Assembly (NCBI RefSeq): GCF_009296265.1
Contig: NZ_WBJS01000006.1
Location: 124,001-188,000 of the forward strand
Direction: 5' to 3'
DNA: 64,000 bases
Source of the DNA: Thioclava sp. JE_KL1
GTDB taxonomy: Bacteria; Pseudomonadota; Alphaproteobacteria; Rhodobacterales; Rhodobacteraceae
Shown: piece after piece, positions 8,889-18,290 of the stretch
Layout of the letters: each line of letters opens with the position of its first letter
Numbering within the stretch: the stretch's first letter is position 1
Program-made: the position numbers and the translations under genes
Notes under the pieces: generated by a model
The model's database searches: none
What the model saw: only the letters and a program-made list of their open reading frames with translations
What the model was told of the DNA's origin: nothing

Positions 8889-9567
8889 ACTGACCCTCAC
8901 ACAGGGCGATTTCCGCCTCGATGCCGACCTCACGATCCAGACCGGTGCGCGCATCGCGCTGATCGGCCCGTCCGGGGCGGGCAAGTCGACTCTGCTTTCC
9001 GCCATCGCGGGGTTCTTGTCGCCCGCAAGTGGCCGCATCCTCTGGCAGGGCGAGGACATCACCGCGATGCCACCGGGGGAGCGCCCGCTCTCGATCCTGT
9101 TTCAGGATCAGAACCTCTTCCCGCATCTGCGGCTCGAGACCAATCTCGCGCTCGGCCTGAACCCGAAAGGCAAGATCGACGCCACCGACCGCGCCCGGAT
9201 CGAGACGGCGCTGGCGCGTGTGGGCCTTGAGGGGATGGAGAGGCGCAAACCCGGCGCGCTGTCGGGCGGGCAGCAAAGCCGTGCGGGGCTCGCGCGGACG
9301 CTGCTCCGTGGCCGTCCGATCCTGCTGCTGGACGAGCCCTTCGCGGCGCTGGGGCCCGCGCTGAAATCCGAGATGCTGGCGCTGGTGGCCGAGATCGCGC
9401 GCGAACAGGGCACGACAGTCTTGATGGTCAGCCACGATCCCGAGGATGCGCGGGCGCTTTGCCCGCAGACGGTTCTGGTGGCCGAGGGGCGCGCCCATGC
9501 GCCGCAAGAGACCGGACCGCTTCTCGACGATCCGCCACCTGCGCTGCGGGATTATCTGGGAAGCTAG
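8872..9567 (+). CDS. thiQ: Thiamine ABC transporter, ATP-binding protein
   Basis: A 231-residue ABC ATPase. Walker A GPSGAGKST is at residues 32-40, the Q-loop is in LFQDQNLF, the signature LSGGQ is at about 130-134, Walker B ILLLDEPF is at about 150-157, and the switch His is in MVSHDPEDA. It energises thiamine import by ThiBP. It is the last gene of the riboswitch-controlled operon and is followed by a large inverted repeat that separates it from the converging formaldehyde dehydrogenase gene. Confidence 0.95.
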   Translation: MLTLDKLTLTQGDFRLDADLTIQTGARIALIGPSGAGKSTLLSAIAGFLSPASGRILWQGEDITAMPPGERPLSILFQDQNLFPHLRLETNLALGLNPKGKIDATDRARIETALARVGLEGMERRKPGALSGGQQSRAGLARTLLRGRPILLLDEPFAALGPALKSEMLALVAEIAREQGTTVLMVSHDPEDARALCPQTVLVAEGRAHAPQETGPLLDDPPPALRDYLGS

Positions 9568-9690
9568 GGGCGCTGCCCCTCTTCGCTGGCGCGAATTCAC
9601 CCGGGGATATTTGACCAAGAGCGAAGGGGAGATCACTCCTTTGTCTTCGCCTTGGTCCAAATATCCCGGGGGTCCGGGGGCAGCGCCCCC
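9568..9690. repeat. Two inverted copies of the composite intergenic repeat
   Basis: This gap between converging genes holds two copies of a dispersed repeat in opposite orientation: plus copy at about 9570-9630, minus copy at about 9645-9690. Each has a small G/C hairpin (GGGGCGCTGCCCC type), then CCCGGGGATATTT, then CCAAG and CGAAG. Together they can fold into a long stem of about 50 bases per arm. That could act as a bidirectional transcription terminator. Confidence 0.85.
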
Positions 9691-9700
9691 GGCCTTGGGG

Positions 9701-10831
9701 TCAGTAGATCACGACCGAGCGGATCGACTCGCCCGCATGCATCAGATCGAAGGCTTTGTTGATGTCTTCGAGCGGCATAGTGTGGGTGATCATCGAGTCG
9801 ATCTCGATCTTGTCGTTCATGTACCACTCGACGAATTTCGGCACATCGGTCCGACCCTTGGCGCCGCCGAATGCGGTGCCTTTCCACGTCCGGCCCGTGA
9901 CGAGCTGGAACGGGCGGGTGCCGATCTCGGCCCCCGCGGGTGCGACGCCGATGATGACCGACACGCCCCAGCCGCGGTGCGAGCATTCCAGCGCGTCGCG
10001 CATCACCTGCACATTGCCCGTGGCGTCGAAGGAATAGTCCACGCCGCCGATCTGGTCGCGCTCGGTCTTGGTCAGGTTGACGATCTGCTGCACCACCGGA
10101 ACGTCCGATTTCGAGGGGTTCACGAAATGGGTCATGCCGAACTTGCGCGCCATTTCCTCTTTCGAGTCGTTCAGGTCCACGCCGATGATCATGTCAGCAC
10201 CCGCCATGCGCAGGCCCTGGATCACGTTCAGACCGATGCCGCCGAGGCCGAAGACCGCCGCAGTCGAGCCGATCTCGACGCCAGCGGTGTTGATCACCGC
10301 GCCGATGCCGGTGGTGACGCCGCAGCCGATATAGCAGATCTTCTCGAACGGCGCGTCGTCGCGGACCTTGGCGAGCGCGATCTCGGGCATCACCGTGTGG
10401 TTCGCGAAGGTCGAGCAGCCCATGTAGTGATAGATCGGCGTGCCATCGAGCATCTTGAAACGCGTCGTGCCGTCGGGCATCAGGCCCTGACCCTGGGTGT
10501 TGCGGATCGCAGTGCATAGGTTCGTCTTGCCCGAGAGGCAGGACGGGCATTCGCGGCATTCTGGCGTGTAGAGCGGGATCACGTGATCGCCCGGCTTCAG
10601 CGTGGTCACGCCTTCGCCGACTTCGAGCACGATGCCCGCGCCCTCATGGCCGAGGATGGTCGGGAAGATGCCCTCGGGGTCAGCGCCCGAGCGGGTGAAT
10701 TCGTCGGTGTGGCAGATGCCGGTGGCCTTGATCTCGACGAGCACTTCGCCCGCTTTCGGGCCTTCCAGCTCCACTTCCATGATTTCGAGCGGTTTTCCCG
10801 CCTCGAGCGCGACTGCGGCACGGGTTCTCAT
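9701..10831 (-). CDS. frmA: S-(hydroxymethyl)glutathione dehydrogenase / class III alcohol dehydrogenase
   Basis: A 376-residue zinc-dependent alcohol dehydrogenase of class III. It oxidises the glutathione-formaldehyde adduct with NAD and also reduces S-nitrosoglutathione. Catalytic zinc ligands Cys40 (GICHTDEF) and His62 (GHEGAG) are present. The structural zinc site has Cys92, Cys95, Cys98 and Cys106. The nucleotide-binding segment [12 protein letters not shown] is intact. The start at 10831 follows AAGGAG; the ten residues upstream lack homology. Also called adhI or flhA in related bacteria. It stands alone and converges with thiQ. Confidence 0.95.
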   Translation of the reverse strand: MRTRAAVALEAGKPLEIMEVELEGPKAGEVLVEIKATGICHTDEFTRSGADPEGIFPTILGHEGAGIVLEVGEGVTTLKPGDHVIPLYTPECRECPSCLSGKTNLCTAIRNTQGQGLMPDGTTRFKMLDGTPIYHYMGCSTFANHTVMPEIALAKVRDDAPFEKICYIGCGVTTGIGAVINTAGVEIGSTAAVFGLGGIGLNVIQGLRMAGADMIIGVDLNDSKEEMARKFGMTHFVNPSKSDVPVVQQIVNLTKTERDQIGGVDYSFDATGNVQVMRDALECSHRGWGVSVIIGVAPAGAEIGTRPFQLVTGRTWKGTAFGGAKGRTDVPKFVEWYMNDKIEIDSMITHTMPLEDINKAFDLMHAGESIRSVVIY

Positions 10832-10904
10832 GGGCGCATACTCCTTGTATAAATTCCGCAATAGCCTGCGTTATCGGCGCGGCCAATGCAATGAAGGGTG
10901 CGAC

Positions 10905-11273
10905 ATGTTGAAACGATTTTTCGTCATGGGTTCGATGCTGGCGCTTGCGGCCTGCGATCCCGCGGGGCCGATGAGCGAGACCCCCTCGGATAGCGCCTCT
11001 CCCGCGCCTCAGGCCGAAGCGCCCGCGCCCTATGTCACTCCGCCTGTCACCCTCACCAAAGGCGGCCTGCAGGAACGTGAGCCCGACACCTGTGGCGCGG
11101 TGAACTACACCTCGGTCCTCGGCCAGCCAGCGGCGCAGATTCAGACGCTGGGGATCACCAAACCCTATCGCATCGTGGAATGGCGCGGCGTAGAGGATCA
11201 GGTCTACAACCCGCAGCGCGTCGTCTTCCGGCTCGACTCGCGCGGGAATGTCTACAACATCGATTGCGGGTGA
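10905..11273 (+). CDS. I78-family peptidase inhibitor lipoprotein (first of two)
   Basis: A 122-residue predicted lipoprotein. A hydrophobic signal ends in the lipobox-like LAAC at about residues 14-17. A Pro/Ala/Ser-rich spacer follows. The C-terminal domain has the I78 pattern: DTCGA, then YRIVEW, NPQRVVFRLDSRGNV, and a final CG. I78 proteins are small serine-protease inhibitors in other organisms. The next gene, 5 bases downstream, is a paralogue. Inhibitor activity here is inferred from the fold pattern only. Confidence 0.8.
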   Translation: MLKRFFVMGSMLALAACDPAGPMSETPSDSASPAPQAEAPAPYVTPPVTLTKGGLQEREPDTCGAVNYTSVLGQPAAQIQTLGITKPYRIVEWRGVEDQVYNPQRVVFRLDSRGNVYNIDCG

Positions 11274-11278
11274 GCCTG

Positions 11279-11581
11279 ATGGAACGGAGCAGGGCGCGGA
11301 TCGGTCTGATCGTCACATTGGGCGTAGCGGCTTTCGGGGTCGCGGCCTGCCAGCCGCACCGCATGCCACCCCGTTCGGGTCCGCCCGCGGCCGGCGCCTG
11401 TCCACCGCCCGGACTTGCGGCGCTGGAAGGGCGGCCTGAATCGGTGCTGGCGGGGCTCACCCTCGCACGGCCCCATCGCATCATTCATCCGGGCGATGCG
11501 GTGACGATGGATTACGCCCCGGATCGGGTGAATTTCGAGATCGACGAGAGCGGCACGATCGCGGCGGTGCGCTGCTACTAG
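11279..11581 (+). CDS. I78-family peptidase inhibitor lipoprotein (second of two)
   Basis: A 100-residue predicted lipoprotein with lipobox VAAC near residue 21. The I78-like domain follows: ACPPPG, PHRIIHPGDAVTMDYAPDRVNFEIDESGTI and a terminal C. The TMDY-PDRVN-VDESG pattern matches the family better than its upstream neighbour does. The start at 11279 lies 5 bases after the stop of the first copy, so the two are co-transcribed and probably arose by duplication. A strong terminator follows at 11611. Confidence 0.82.
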   Translation: MERSRARIGLIVTLGVAAFGVAACQPHRMPPRSGPPAAGACPPPGLAALEGRPESVLAGLTLARPHRIIHPGDAVTMDYAPDRVNFEIDESGTIAAVRCY

Positions 11582-11610
11582 GGCAGAGAGTGCGACGGAT
11601 CGGGAAAAGG

Positions 11611-11645
11611 AAAAGCCCCGTGTCTGACCAGGACACGGGGCTTTT
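11611..11645 (+). terminator. Rho-independent terminator
   Basis: A perfect 14-base-pair stem (AAAAGCCCCGTGTC with GACACGGGGCTTTT) with a 7-base loop, beginning 30 bases after the second I78 gene. The A and T ends make it usable on both strands. Confidence 0.92.
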
Positions 11646-11657
11646 CTGCAGGAGGGA

Positions 11658-11713
11658 AAAGCGCCCGACGATACGAACTGGGTGGGGGCTGTTTACCGCA
11701 CCGTCGGGCTTTT
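11658..11713. other. Second large hairpin in the I78-DUF2794 gap
   Basis: GCCCGACG near 11665 pairs with CGTCGGGC near 11703, and the right arm is followed by TTTTAG. About 30 bases lie between the arms. It could be a second terminator or the 3' end of a small RNA. No open reading frame is evident in this 222-base gap. Confidence 0.45.
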
Positions 11714-11867
11714 AGCGTTTTCCGCTGAATTGAAGGTGGCTTGGAAACCCGGCAGGAAGGCGCAGGAAATCAGGCATTTTCGCGGTCTTATTCCGGCGCG
11801 GCAAAGGCGCATGCAACCTTAGCGCGGGTGGGCTTGATTTGCGCCACGCGCGATGTACCCTTTGTAA

Positions 11868-12215
11868 ATGACGGTTCAAACGCCTTCCCCCCATCCGAAC
11901 CCTTCCGGCGTGCCGGAGCAGATCGCTTTCGATCGCTCCGAGCTTGGCGTGATCCTGTCGCTTTACGGGCGCGCGGTCGCGGCCGGAGAGTGGCGCGATT
12001 ACGGGATGAGTTTCCTGCGCGATGTCGCGGTTTTCTCGATCTTTCGCCGCGCCGCCGAAGTGCCGATCTATCGGATCGAGAAACGGCCCGCGCTGCGCTC
12101 GAAACAGGGGCAATATGCGGTGATCGGGCAGCAGGGGCAGGTGCTGCGGCGCGGCCACGATCTGCACCAGGTGCTGCGCGTGCTCGAGCGCAAGCTGATC
12201 CGCGCGGTGGAGTGA
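11868..12215 (+). CDS. DUF2794 domain protein
   Basis: A 115-residue protein of the DUF2794 family, which is largely limited to alphaproteobacteria. The conserved core runs from IAFDRSELGVILSLYGRAVAAGEWRDYG-like sequence at about residue 20 to the RIEKRP and GQVLRRG segments. No signal peptide or membrane segment is visible, so it should be cytoplasmic. The function of the family is unknown. It has its own promoter space and lies 109 bases upstream of aroC. Confidence 0.88.
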   Translation: MTVQTPSPHPNPSGVPEQIAFDRSELGVILSLYGRAVAAGEWRDYGMSFLRDVAVFSIFRRAAEVPIYRIEKRPALRSKQGQYAVIGQQGQVLRRGHDLHQVLRVLERKLIRAVE

Positions 12216-12324
12216 GCGGCCAAAGGCCGTGACGGAGAGTGCCGCACCGAATGCCATGCGCGTTGCCTCGCAGCCCCTGACTTGCTAAGCCAGCGCCGAA
12301 GGAAACCTGCGAGGCGCGTGTCCC

Positions 12325-13425
12325 ATGTCGTTCAACACTTTCGGTCATCAGTTCCGCGTCACCACCTGGGGCGAAAGCCACGGGCCCGCGCTTGGCGCGA
12401 CGGTGGACGGCTGCCCGCCCGGCATCGAGATCGACGAGGCGTTCATCCAGCAATTCCTCGACCGTCGCCGTCCGGGCCAGTCGAAGGAGACGACCCAGCG
12501 CAAGGAGCCCGACGCGGTGCGCATCCTGTCGGGTGTCTTCGAGGGAAAGACGACCGGGACGACGATTCAGCTGATGATCGAGAATACCGATCAGCGCTCG
12601 AAGGATTACGGCGAGATCGCGCGGCAGTTCCGCCCCGGTCATGCCGATATCACCTATCACCAGAAATACGGTGTCCGCGATTATCGCGGCGGCGGGCGTT
12701 CCAGCGCGCGCGAGACGGCGGCGCGTGTGGCCGCCGGCGGTGTCGCGCAGGCCGCGCTGCGCCAGTTGATCCCCGATCTGCAGATCTACGGCTACATGGT
12801 GCAGATGGGCGCGAAACATCTGGACCGCGCGAAATTCGACCGCGATGCGATCCTGCAAAACCCGTTCTTCCTGCCCGATGCGGAGGCTGCGGATGAATGG
12901 GCCGATTACCTCGCCGCGATCCGCAAGGGCCAGAACTCGGTCGGAGCCGCGATCGAAGTTGTGGCCGAGGGCTGCCCGGCAGGTCTGGGCGCGCCGATCT
13001 ACGCCAAGATGGATACCGAACTGGCCGCAGCGATGATGTCGATCAACGCCGTGAAAGGCGTCGAGATCGGCGAGGGCATGGCCTCGGCAGCCCTGACCGG
13101 CGTGGAGAATGCCGACGAGATGGTGATGGGCCCCGAGGGCGTCGAATATCTGTCGAACCACGCAGGCGGCATCCTTGGCGGGATCACCACGGGCCAGCCG
13201 ATCACGGTGCGGTTTGCGGTGAAGCCGACCTCGTCGATCCTGACGCCGCGCCGCTCGGTCAATGTCGCGGGGGAAGAGGTGGAGGTGATCACCAAGGGCC
13301 GTCATGACCCTTGTGTCGGCATCCGCGCGGTGCCGGTGGCCGAAGCGATGATGGCCTGTGTGATCCTTGATCAGTTCCTGATGGATCGGGCGCAGACCGG
13401 CGGTGTCCGCGGCACGATCGGCTGA
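12325..13425 (+). CDS. aroC: Chorismate synthase
   Basis: A 366-residue chorismate synthase, converting 5-enolpyruvylshikimate 3-phosphate to chorismate with reduced FMN. Family signatures are present: GESHGPALG near residue 15, the GKTTGTTI segment, RPGHADITY near residue 107, and [19 protein letters not shown] near residue 125. Length and start fit the family. Chorismate feeds the tryptophan genes at the other end of the window. The gene ends in the composite repeat at 13426. Confidence 0.97.
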   Translation: MSFNTFGHQFRVTTWGESHGPALGATVDGCPPGIEIDEAFIQQFLDRRRPGQSKETTQRKEPDAVRILSGVFEGKTTGTTIQLMIENTDQRSKDYGEIARQFRPGHADITYHQKYGVRDYRGGGRSSARETAARVAAGGVAQAALRQLIPDLQIYGYMVQMGAKHLDRAKFDRDAILQNPFFLPDAEAADEWADYLAAIRKGQNSVGAAIEVVAEGCPAGLGAPIYAKMDTELAAAMMSINAVKGVEIGEGMASAALTGVENADEMVMGPEGVEYLSNHAGGILGGITTGQPITVRFAVKPTSSILTPRRSVNVAGEEVEVITKGRHDPCVGIRAVPVAEAMMACVILDQFLMDRAQTGGVRGTIG

Positions 13426-13527
13426 GGGGGCGCTGCCCCTTCGCCGGAGGGCGATATTATCGAGGCAAGAGGGGGCTCTGCCCCCGCTCCTTCGGAGCCC
13501 CCCGGGATATTTTGGCCAAGCCGAAGA
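13426..13527 (+). repeat. Composite intergenic repeat after aroC
   Basis: This copy contains three small hairpins (AGGGGG-CGCTG-CCCCT at 13425-13440, GGGGG-CTCTG-CCCCC at 13471-13485, GCTCC-TTC-GGAGC at 13486-13498). The CCCCGGGATATTT module then follows, with GGCCAAG and CCGAAG, to 13527. It probably also serves as the aroC terminator. Confidence 0.85.
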
Positions 13528-13595
13528 CAGGCAGCGGTCTGCCGGGCGCCGATGCAGAGTGCTATGACGTGGCGTGCGCGACCTTGCGGGATGTG

Positions 13596-13607
13596 AACCG
13601 CCCGGTT
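13596..13607. promoter_or_regulatory. Candidate operator of the TetR regulator
   Basis: A perfect palindrome AACCG-CC-CGGTT lies 44 bases before the tetR-type start codon. Auto-regulation from such a site is common for the family. It is short, so chance is possible. Confidence 0.4.
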
Positions 13608-13650
13608 TATTCTGCGAGCCCCGGGGGCGTTTCCCGGGACCGGAGGGCAG

Positions 13651-14271
13651 ATGTCACAGGCAGATCAGATCAATCGCGGGCGCAAGTTCGATCAGGTGCT
13701 CGAAGGGGCGCGGACGATCTTTCTGCGTGACGGGTTCGACGGGGCCTCGGTCGATGACATCGCCAAGGAAGCGGGCGTGTCGAAAGCCACGCTTTACAGC
13801 TATTTCCCCGATAAGCGGCTGATGTTCGTCGAGGTCGTGCGCTCGCAACTGAAAGAGCAGACCGACAGCGCGGTCGCCACGATCGATTTCGGTGCGGCGC
13901 CCGAGGTGGTTCTGTCGCTCGCCGCTGCGCAGATCGTCGACTCGATGAGCTGCAAGCTGAATCAGGGGCTCTATCGGCTCTGCGTCGCCGAATCCGAGCG
14001 GTTTCTCGAACTGGGCCGCGCCTTCTACGCGGCGGGGCCGGAACTGGTGCATGAGTTGCTGATGGACTATCTGCGCTGCGCTGCCGATCGGGGCGAGCTG
14101 GTGATCGACGATATCGACCTTGCCGCCTACCTCTTCATCGAGCTGTGCAAGTCGGAGCTGCACCCGAAGCTTCTGTTCGGGATTTGCGACAGCTTCTCCG
14201 GCGAGCAGAAAGAGCGCGTGATCCGGGGTGCGGTCGCGATGTTCCTTGCGCGCTACGGGGCGAAGGCCTGA
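13651..14271 (+). CDS. TetR/AcrR family transcriptional regulator
   Basis: A 206-residue regulator. The N-terminal helix-turn-helix spans about residues 12-58 (ARTIFLRDGFDGASVDDIAKEAGVSK followed by TLYSYFPDK). The C-terminal ligand domain resembles the AefR-like group (YRLCVAESERFLELGRAFY). The ATG follows GGAGGGCAG. It stands alone after the aroC repeat, ends flush against the converging NYN gene with no spacer, and may repress itself through the palindrome at 13596. Target genes and ligand are unknown. Confidence 0.9.
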   Translation: MSQADQINRGRKFDQVLEGARTIFLRDGFDGASVDDIAKEAGVSKATLYSYFPDKRLMFVEVVRSQLKEQTDSAVATIDFGAAPEVVLSLAAAQIVDSMSCKLNQGLYRLCVAESERFLELGRAFYAAGPELVHELLMDYLRCAADRGELVIDDIDLAAYLFIELCKSELHPKLLFGICDSFSGEQKERVIRGAVAMFLARYGAKA

Positions 14272-15057
14272 TCAGGCCAGATCGCGCACCATCCACTGAT
14301 TGCCTTCACCGCGCTGCAACTGGAAGCGGCCCGTCTTGATCAGCAGGTCCGACAGCTTCGCGCTGCCATAGGTGCGGGTGTCGAAATCCGGGTTGGCCTG
14401 CGTGATGAACTGGCCGAGCTGGCCCAGCGAATACCATTCCTCTTCGAGACCGATCGCTTTCATCGCGTTGACGATGATCGGGATCGCGGCTTTGGGCTCC
14501 TGCTTGCCGCCCGAAGATTTCGGGGCGCTGGTGCTGCTGGTCTTGTCCGAAGTCGGCTTGGCGGTGGTGTCGGTGGTGCTGTCGCCATTGCCGAGGTTCT
14601 CGACATAGATGAAGCGTTTGCAGGCCTTGCGGAAGGCCTCGGGCGTCTTCTGTTCGCCGATGCCATAGACGTCCAGCCCCTGCTCGCGGATGCGGGCGGC
14701 GAGGCGGGTGAAGTCGCTGTCCGAGGAGACCAGCACGAAGCCGTCGAACAGATCCGAATGCAGGAAATCCATCGCCGCGATGACGAGGCCGATATCGGAG
14801 GCGTTCTTGCCCTTCGTATTGGCGAATTGCTGATCCGCGACGAGGCCCAGTTCGGCCACGCGCTTGGCCCAGCCCGCGAGGCGCTGCGCCGACCAGTCGC
14901 CGTAGATGCGGCGCACCGAGGCTTCGCCCAGCGAGGCGATCTCTTCGAAGATCGCTTCGGCATATCCGGCGGGGACGTTATCGGCGTCGATCAGCACGCA
15001 CAGGCGCGGGGCGCGGGAGGCGGGGCTGATATGGGGCAGCTCGGAAATGTCGGGCAT
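14272..15057 (-). CDS. NYN-domain protein with C-terminal OST-HTH/LOTUS domain
   Basis: A 261-residue protein of the LabA/DUF88 type. The NYN (PIN-like) nuclease domain covers residues 15-155. Its acidic residues are Asp24 and Asp26 (LIDADN), Asp88 (NASDIG) and Asp113 (SSDSDF), the expected metal site of an RNase-like fold. A Ser/Thr/Lys linker covers about 157-188. The C-terminal 70 residues fit an OST-HTH (LOTUS) RNA-binding domain. The start at 15057 follows AAGAGGAGTAAC. RNA cleavage or RNA-binding regulation is the likely role; the target is unknown. Confidence 0.88.
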   Translation of the reverse strand: MPDISELPHISPASRAPRLCVLIDADNVPAGYAEAIFEEIASLGEASVRRIYGDWSAQRLAGWAKRVAELGLVADQQFANTKGKNASDIGLVIAAMDFLHSDLFDGFVLVSSDSDFTRLAARIREQGLDVYGIGEQKTPEAFRKACKRFIYVENLGNGDSTTDTTAKPTSDKTSSTSAPKSSGGKQEPKAAIPIIVNAMKAIGLEEEWYSLGQLGQFITQANPDFDTRTYGSAKLSDLLIKTGRFQLQRGEGNQWMVRDLA

Positions 15058-15148
15058 TGTTACTCCTCTTGTCCCTTCCCAGATAGCCCGCTTGCCCCCG
15101 ACATCCAAGAGCGCGGACGCTTTGCGCCGCGTCAGCAGAGGGAGAATT

Positions 15149-15496
15149 TCAGCGCCCCTCGGGCCCGTCATACTGGCGTTCGACCTTGGCGACGCGTAGC
15201 GCGTAGTGGCGATACCAGCGGTCCTTGCCGAGTTGCTGCGCGAGCTGGTGCTTCGCCACAGCCTTCCACGCGATCAGCGCGGCCTCGTCGGCCCAGTAGC
15301 TGACGGTCAGGCCGAAGCCTGTTCCATCGCGTGCGCTCTCCATCCCGATATATCCGGGCTGCTCTGCGGCGAGCGCGGCCATCTGTTCGGCCATCGCGCC
15401 ATAGCCCTCATCGGTTGCCCCGCGCAGGGAGGCGAAGATCACCGCGTAATAGGGCGGGTCGGGCAGGGGCGCGAAGCCGGGGGGGCGGGTGGACAT
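15149..15496 (-). CDS. Antibiotic biosynthesis monooxygenase (ABM)-like protein
   Basis: A 115-residue small protein of the ABM dimeric alpha-beta barrel superfamily. Features are YYAVIFASLRG at the first strand, PGYIGMESARD, and GLTVSYWADEAALIAWK. These proteins include small haem- or quinol-acting monooxygenases and many of unknown function. It lies on the same strand as the NYN gene, 91 bases upstream of its start. The petABC terminator stands just upstream. Confidence 0.83.
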   Translation of the reverse strand: MSTRPPGFAPLPDPPYYAVIFASLRGATDEGYGAMAEQMAALAAEQPGYIGMESARDGTGFGLTVSYWADEAALIAWKAVAKHQLAQQLGKDRWYRHYALRVAKVERQYDGPEGR

Positions 15497-15518
15497 CAGG
15501 CATCTCCAGAGAACGGAA

Positions 15519-15545
15519 AACGCCCCCTCGCGGGCGAGGGGGCGT
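15519..15545 (-). terminator. Rho-independent terminator of petABC
   Basis: A perfect hairpin (AACGCCCCCTCGC with GCGAGGGGGCGTT) lies 28 bases after the petC stop. Read on the minus strand it is followed by TTTTCCG. It also insulates the downstream ABM gene. Confidence 0.9.
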
Positions 15546-15573
15546 TCATCAGTCTAGCAGGTCGAGCCCGGGC

Positions 15574-16380
15574 TTACAGGTCGAACTTCTTGCCCTTATG
15601 CGGCGCCCAGAGCTTCTTGTTGGTCAGGTACAGGAGCGTGCTCAGCACCGCCAGCATCAGCACCGCGACGAAGCCCCAGCGCTTGCGCGATTCCAGCTTC
15701 GGCTCGGCAGTCCACATCAGGTAGGCAGCAACGTCCTGAGCCATCTGTTCGACGGTGGCGGGCGTGCCGTCCTCATATTCGATGAGGTCTTCCGAGAGCG
15801 GCGGAGGCATGGCGATCCAACCACCCGGGAAGGTGTGGTTGCCGTAGAAATACGAGCCTGCCTCTTCCTTCTCTTCGCCGGTGTAACCGGTCAGAACCGA
15901 GTAGATATACTCGGGGCCGCCGATGCCGCGGAAGAACTGGTTGATGCCGAGGCCGTAGGGGCCGTGGAAGCCCGCGCGCGCTTTCGCCATCAGCGACAGA
16001 TCCGGACCCATGCCCATGCCGGAGATGAACGGGAAGTGGTCAGTCTCCTTGCCGGGGCGCTCTTCGCCGGTTTCCTTGTCCATCACGGTGAACTCGGCGG
16101 CATAGGCGCGCACCCAGGCCGGGTCCATCATCGGGCCGCCCTGATCCGCGAGCGTGCGGAAGGCGACATAGCGCAGGCCGTGGCAGGCCGAGCAGACCTC
16201 CCGGTAGACCTGGAAGCCGCGGCGCAGCTGCTGTTGGTCGAAGGTCCCGAAGGGGCCCTCGAAGGAGAAGTCGATATCCTCGACATGGCTTTCGCCGCTT
16301 TCGGCCGCTATCGCCGGGGAGGTCAGGGCGCTTGCCCCGATCACCAGCGCCGACAGGGCAGAGATCAGAAGATGTTTCAT
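15574..16380 (-). CDS. petC: Cytochrome c1 of the bc1 complex
   Basis: A 268-residue precursor. A signal peptide ends near SPAIAA at residue 26. The haem c site CSACH is at residues 63-67. A likely Met ligand lies in [11 protein letters not shown]-terminal membrane anchor lies at about residues 235-258, with a positive tail. I favour the ATG at 16380, which follows GGAAGAGGG; an ATG at 16404 overlapping the petB stop would add eight residues. It passes electrons from the Rieske protein to soluble cytochromes c. Confidence 0.95.
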   Translation of the reverse strand: MKHLLISALSALVIGASALTSPAIAAESGESHVEDIDFSFEGPFGTFDQQQLRRGFQVYREVCSACHGLRYVAFRTLADQGGPMMDPAWVRAYAAEFTVMDKETGEERPGKETDHFPFISGMGMGPDLSLMAKARAGFHGPYGLGINQFFRGIGGPEYIYSVLTGYTGEEKEEAGSYFYGNHTFPGGWIAMPPPLSEDLIEYEDGTPATVEQMAQDVAAYLMWTAEPKLESRKRWGFVAVLMLAVLSTLLYLTNKKLWAPHKGKKFDL

Positions 16381-16400
16381 TTGGTGTCCCTCTTCCTTAC

Positions 16401-17717
16401 TCATTCAGCCGATTTGATATCGTAGTGGTGGTTGAAGTCTTCCTCGATCGTCGCCGGCATCTGTTGCGGCTTCTCGATCAGGCCAAGCAGCGGCAGGATC
16501 ACGAGGAAATAGACGAACCAGTAGGTCGCGCCGATCAGCGAGATGTAGGGGTAGATCCCGTCGGTCGGCATCGCGCCCACCCACATCAGCACCATGAAGT
16601 CGATCGCCAGCAGCCAGAACCACCATTTGAACATCGGGCGGTAGGCGCCCGAGCGCACTTTCGAGGTGTCGAGCCACGGGGCCAGCGCCATCACGAGGAT
16701 CGCGCCGAACATCGCGAGCACGCCGAAGAACTTCGCGTCGACGATGCCGAAGGTGATCCAGTTGACGAACATCACGGCCCAGACGTCCGAGGTGAAGGCG
16801 CGCAGGATCGCGTAGAACGGCAGGAAGTACCATTCCGGCACGATGTGTGCGGGCGTCGCCAGCGGGTTCGCCTCGATGTAGTTGTCGGGGTGGCCGAGAT
16901 AGTTCGGCATGAAACCCACGACCGCGGCGAAGACCAGCAGGATCACGGCGAGCGCGAAGAGGTCCTTGATCACGAAGTAGGGCCAGAAGGGCAGGGTGTC
17001 CTTCTCGGCTTCCGCTTTCGAGCCGGTGCGGACCGGAACGCCCGTCGGGTTGTTGTTGCCCGTGGTGTGGAAGGCCCAGATGTGAACGACGACGAGCGCC
17101 GCGATCACGAAGGGCAGCAGGTAGTGCAGCGAGAAGAAGCGGTTCAGCGTCGCGTTGTCCACCGCCGGGCCGCCAAGCAGCCAGGCCTGGATCGACTCGC
17201 CGATGCCCGGGATCGCGCCGAACAGGCCGGTGATCACGGTCGCGCCCCAGAAGGACATCTGACCCCAGGGCAGAACGTAGCCCATGAACGCCGTGCCCAT
17301 CATGCACAGGTAGATGATCATGCCGATGATCCAGGTGATCTCGCGGGGCGCCTTGTAGGAGCCGTAATAGAGGCCGCGGAAGATGTGGATATAGACGGCG
17401 AGGAAGAACAGCGAGGCGCCGTTCGCGTGGATGTAGCGCAGCATGTAGCCGCCATTCACGTCGCGCATGATGTGCTCGACCGAGGCGAAGGCCAGATCGA
17501 CATGCGGGGTGTAATGCATCACCAGAACGATGCCGGTGACGATCTGCAGCACGAGGCAGAAGGCCAGCACGATGCCCCAAATCCACCACCAGTTCAGGTT
17601 CTTGGGGGTGGGGATCATGATCGTGTCGTAGATCAGTCCGATGATCGGAAGACGCTTATGCGTCCATTTCTCGAAGCCCGTCTTGGGCTCGTAATGGTCG
17701 TGGGGAATGCCCGACAT
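16401..17717 (-). CDS. petB: Cytochrome b of the bc1 complex
   Basis: A 438-residue integral membrane subunit with two b haems and both quinone sites. Typical segments are visible: the haem-binding His pairs in [10 protein letters not shown] and the later [18 protein letters not shown] region, the PEWY motif of the Qo site ([11 protein letters not shown]), and [15 protein letters not shown]. Length matches Rhodobacter cytochrome b. It lies between petA and petC with a 12-base gap from petA. Confidence 0.97.
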   Translation of the reverse strand: MSGIPHDHYEPKTGFEKWTHKRLPIIGLIYDTIMIPTPKNLNWWWIWGIVLAFCLVLQIVTGIVLVMHYTPHVDLAFASVEHIMRDVNGGYMLRYIHANGASLFFLAVYIHIFRGLYYGSYKAPREITWIIGMIIYLCMMGTAFMGYVLPWGQMSFWGATVITGLFGAIPGIGESIQAWLLGGPAVDNATLNRFFSLHYLLPFVIAALVVVHIWAFHTTGNNNPTGVPVRTGSKAEAEKDTLPFWPYFVIKDLFALAVILLVFAAVVGFMPNYLGHPDNYIEANPLATPAHIVPEWYFLPFYAILRAFTSDVWAVMFVNWITFGIVDAKFFGVLAMFGAILVMALAPWLDTSKVRSGAYRPMFKWWFWLLAIDFMVLMWVGAMPTDGIYPYISLIGATYWFVYFLVILPLLGLIEKPQQMPATIEEDFNHHYDIKSAE

Positions 17718-17729
17718 TTAAATGCCTCC

Positions 17730-18290
17730 TCAGCCCAGCTTGATGGTGGTTTCATCGGTGAACTGGGCCACCGGGATATCGAGATTGCGCGGTGCGGGGC
17801 CTTTGCGGATCCGGCCGGCGGTGTCGTAATGCGACCCGTGGCAGGGGCAGAACCAGCCGTGGTAGTCCCCGGAGCCGTTGCCGATCGGCACGCAGCCCAA
17901 GTGGGTGCACACGCCGATCATCACCAGCCATTCGCCCGCTTCGTCGAGGGTGCGGTTCTCGTCGGTCGCTTCGGCGCCCGGCTTGTTCGCGTTCTCGGCG
18001 GAGGTGTCGACCAGATCGGAGAGCGGCACTTCACGCCCCAGTTCGATCTCTTCCTCGGTGCGGCGGCGGATGAAGACCGGCTTGCCGCGCCATTTCACCG
18101 TGAGCTGCGTGCCGGTCTCGACGCCCGAGATGTCGACATAGATCGACGAGAGCGCCTTGACGTCGGCCGAGGCATTCATCTGGTTCACCAGCGGCCAGAC
18201 GGCTGCGCCGGTCACCACCGCGCCGGTGCCGGCGGTGGCGTAGTAGAGGAAATCCCTCCGGGTGCCTGCGTTATTATCTGCGTGGGACAC
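17730..18290 (-). CDS. petA: Rieske iron-sulfur subunit of the bc1 complex
   Basis: A 186-residue protein. The GTG start at 18290 follows GGAGAG and gives the N-terminus [17 protein letters not shown] seen in the family; an upstream frame is not homologous. A twin-arginine motif (RRDFLYY) precedes the single membrane anchor. The 2Fe-2S ligands are in CTHLGC (128-133) and CPCHGSHYD (148-156). It carries electrons from quinol to cytochrome c1 and needs the Tat system, encoded at 44-46 kb. Confidence 0.96.
   Translation of the reverse strand: MSHADNNAGTRRDFLYYATAGTGAVVTGAAVWPLVNQMNASADVKALSSIYVDISGVETGTQLTVKWRGKPVFIRRRTEEEIELGREVPLSDLVDTSAENANKPGAEATDENRTLDEAGEWLVMIGVCTHLGCVPIGNGSGDYHGWFCPCHGSHYDTAGRIRKGPAPRNLDIPVAQFTDETTIKLG

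Noticed and set aside
7275-9062. 595-codon minus-strand open frame across thiP/thiQ
   Set aside because: Arg/Gly/Gln-rich shadow of two clear transporter genes.
9568-9690. Possible insertion sequence ends, given the long inverted repeat
   Set aside because: No transposase frame lies between the arms, and the arms are copies of the dispersed repeat found elsewhere in the window.
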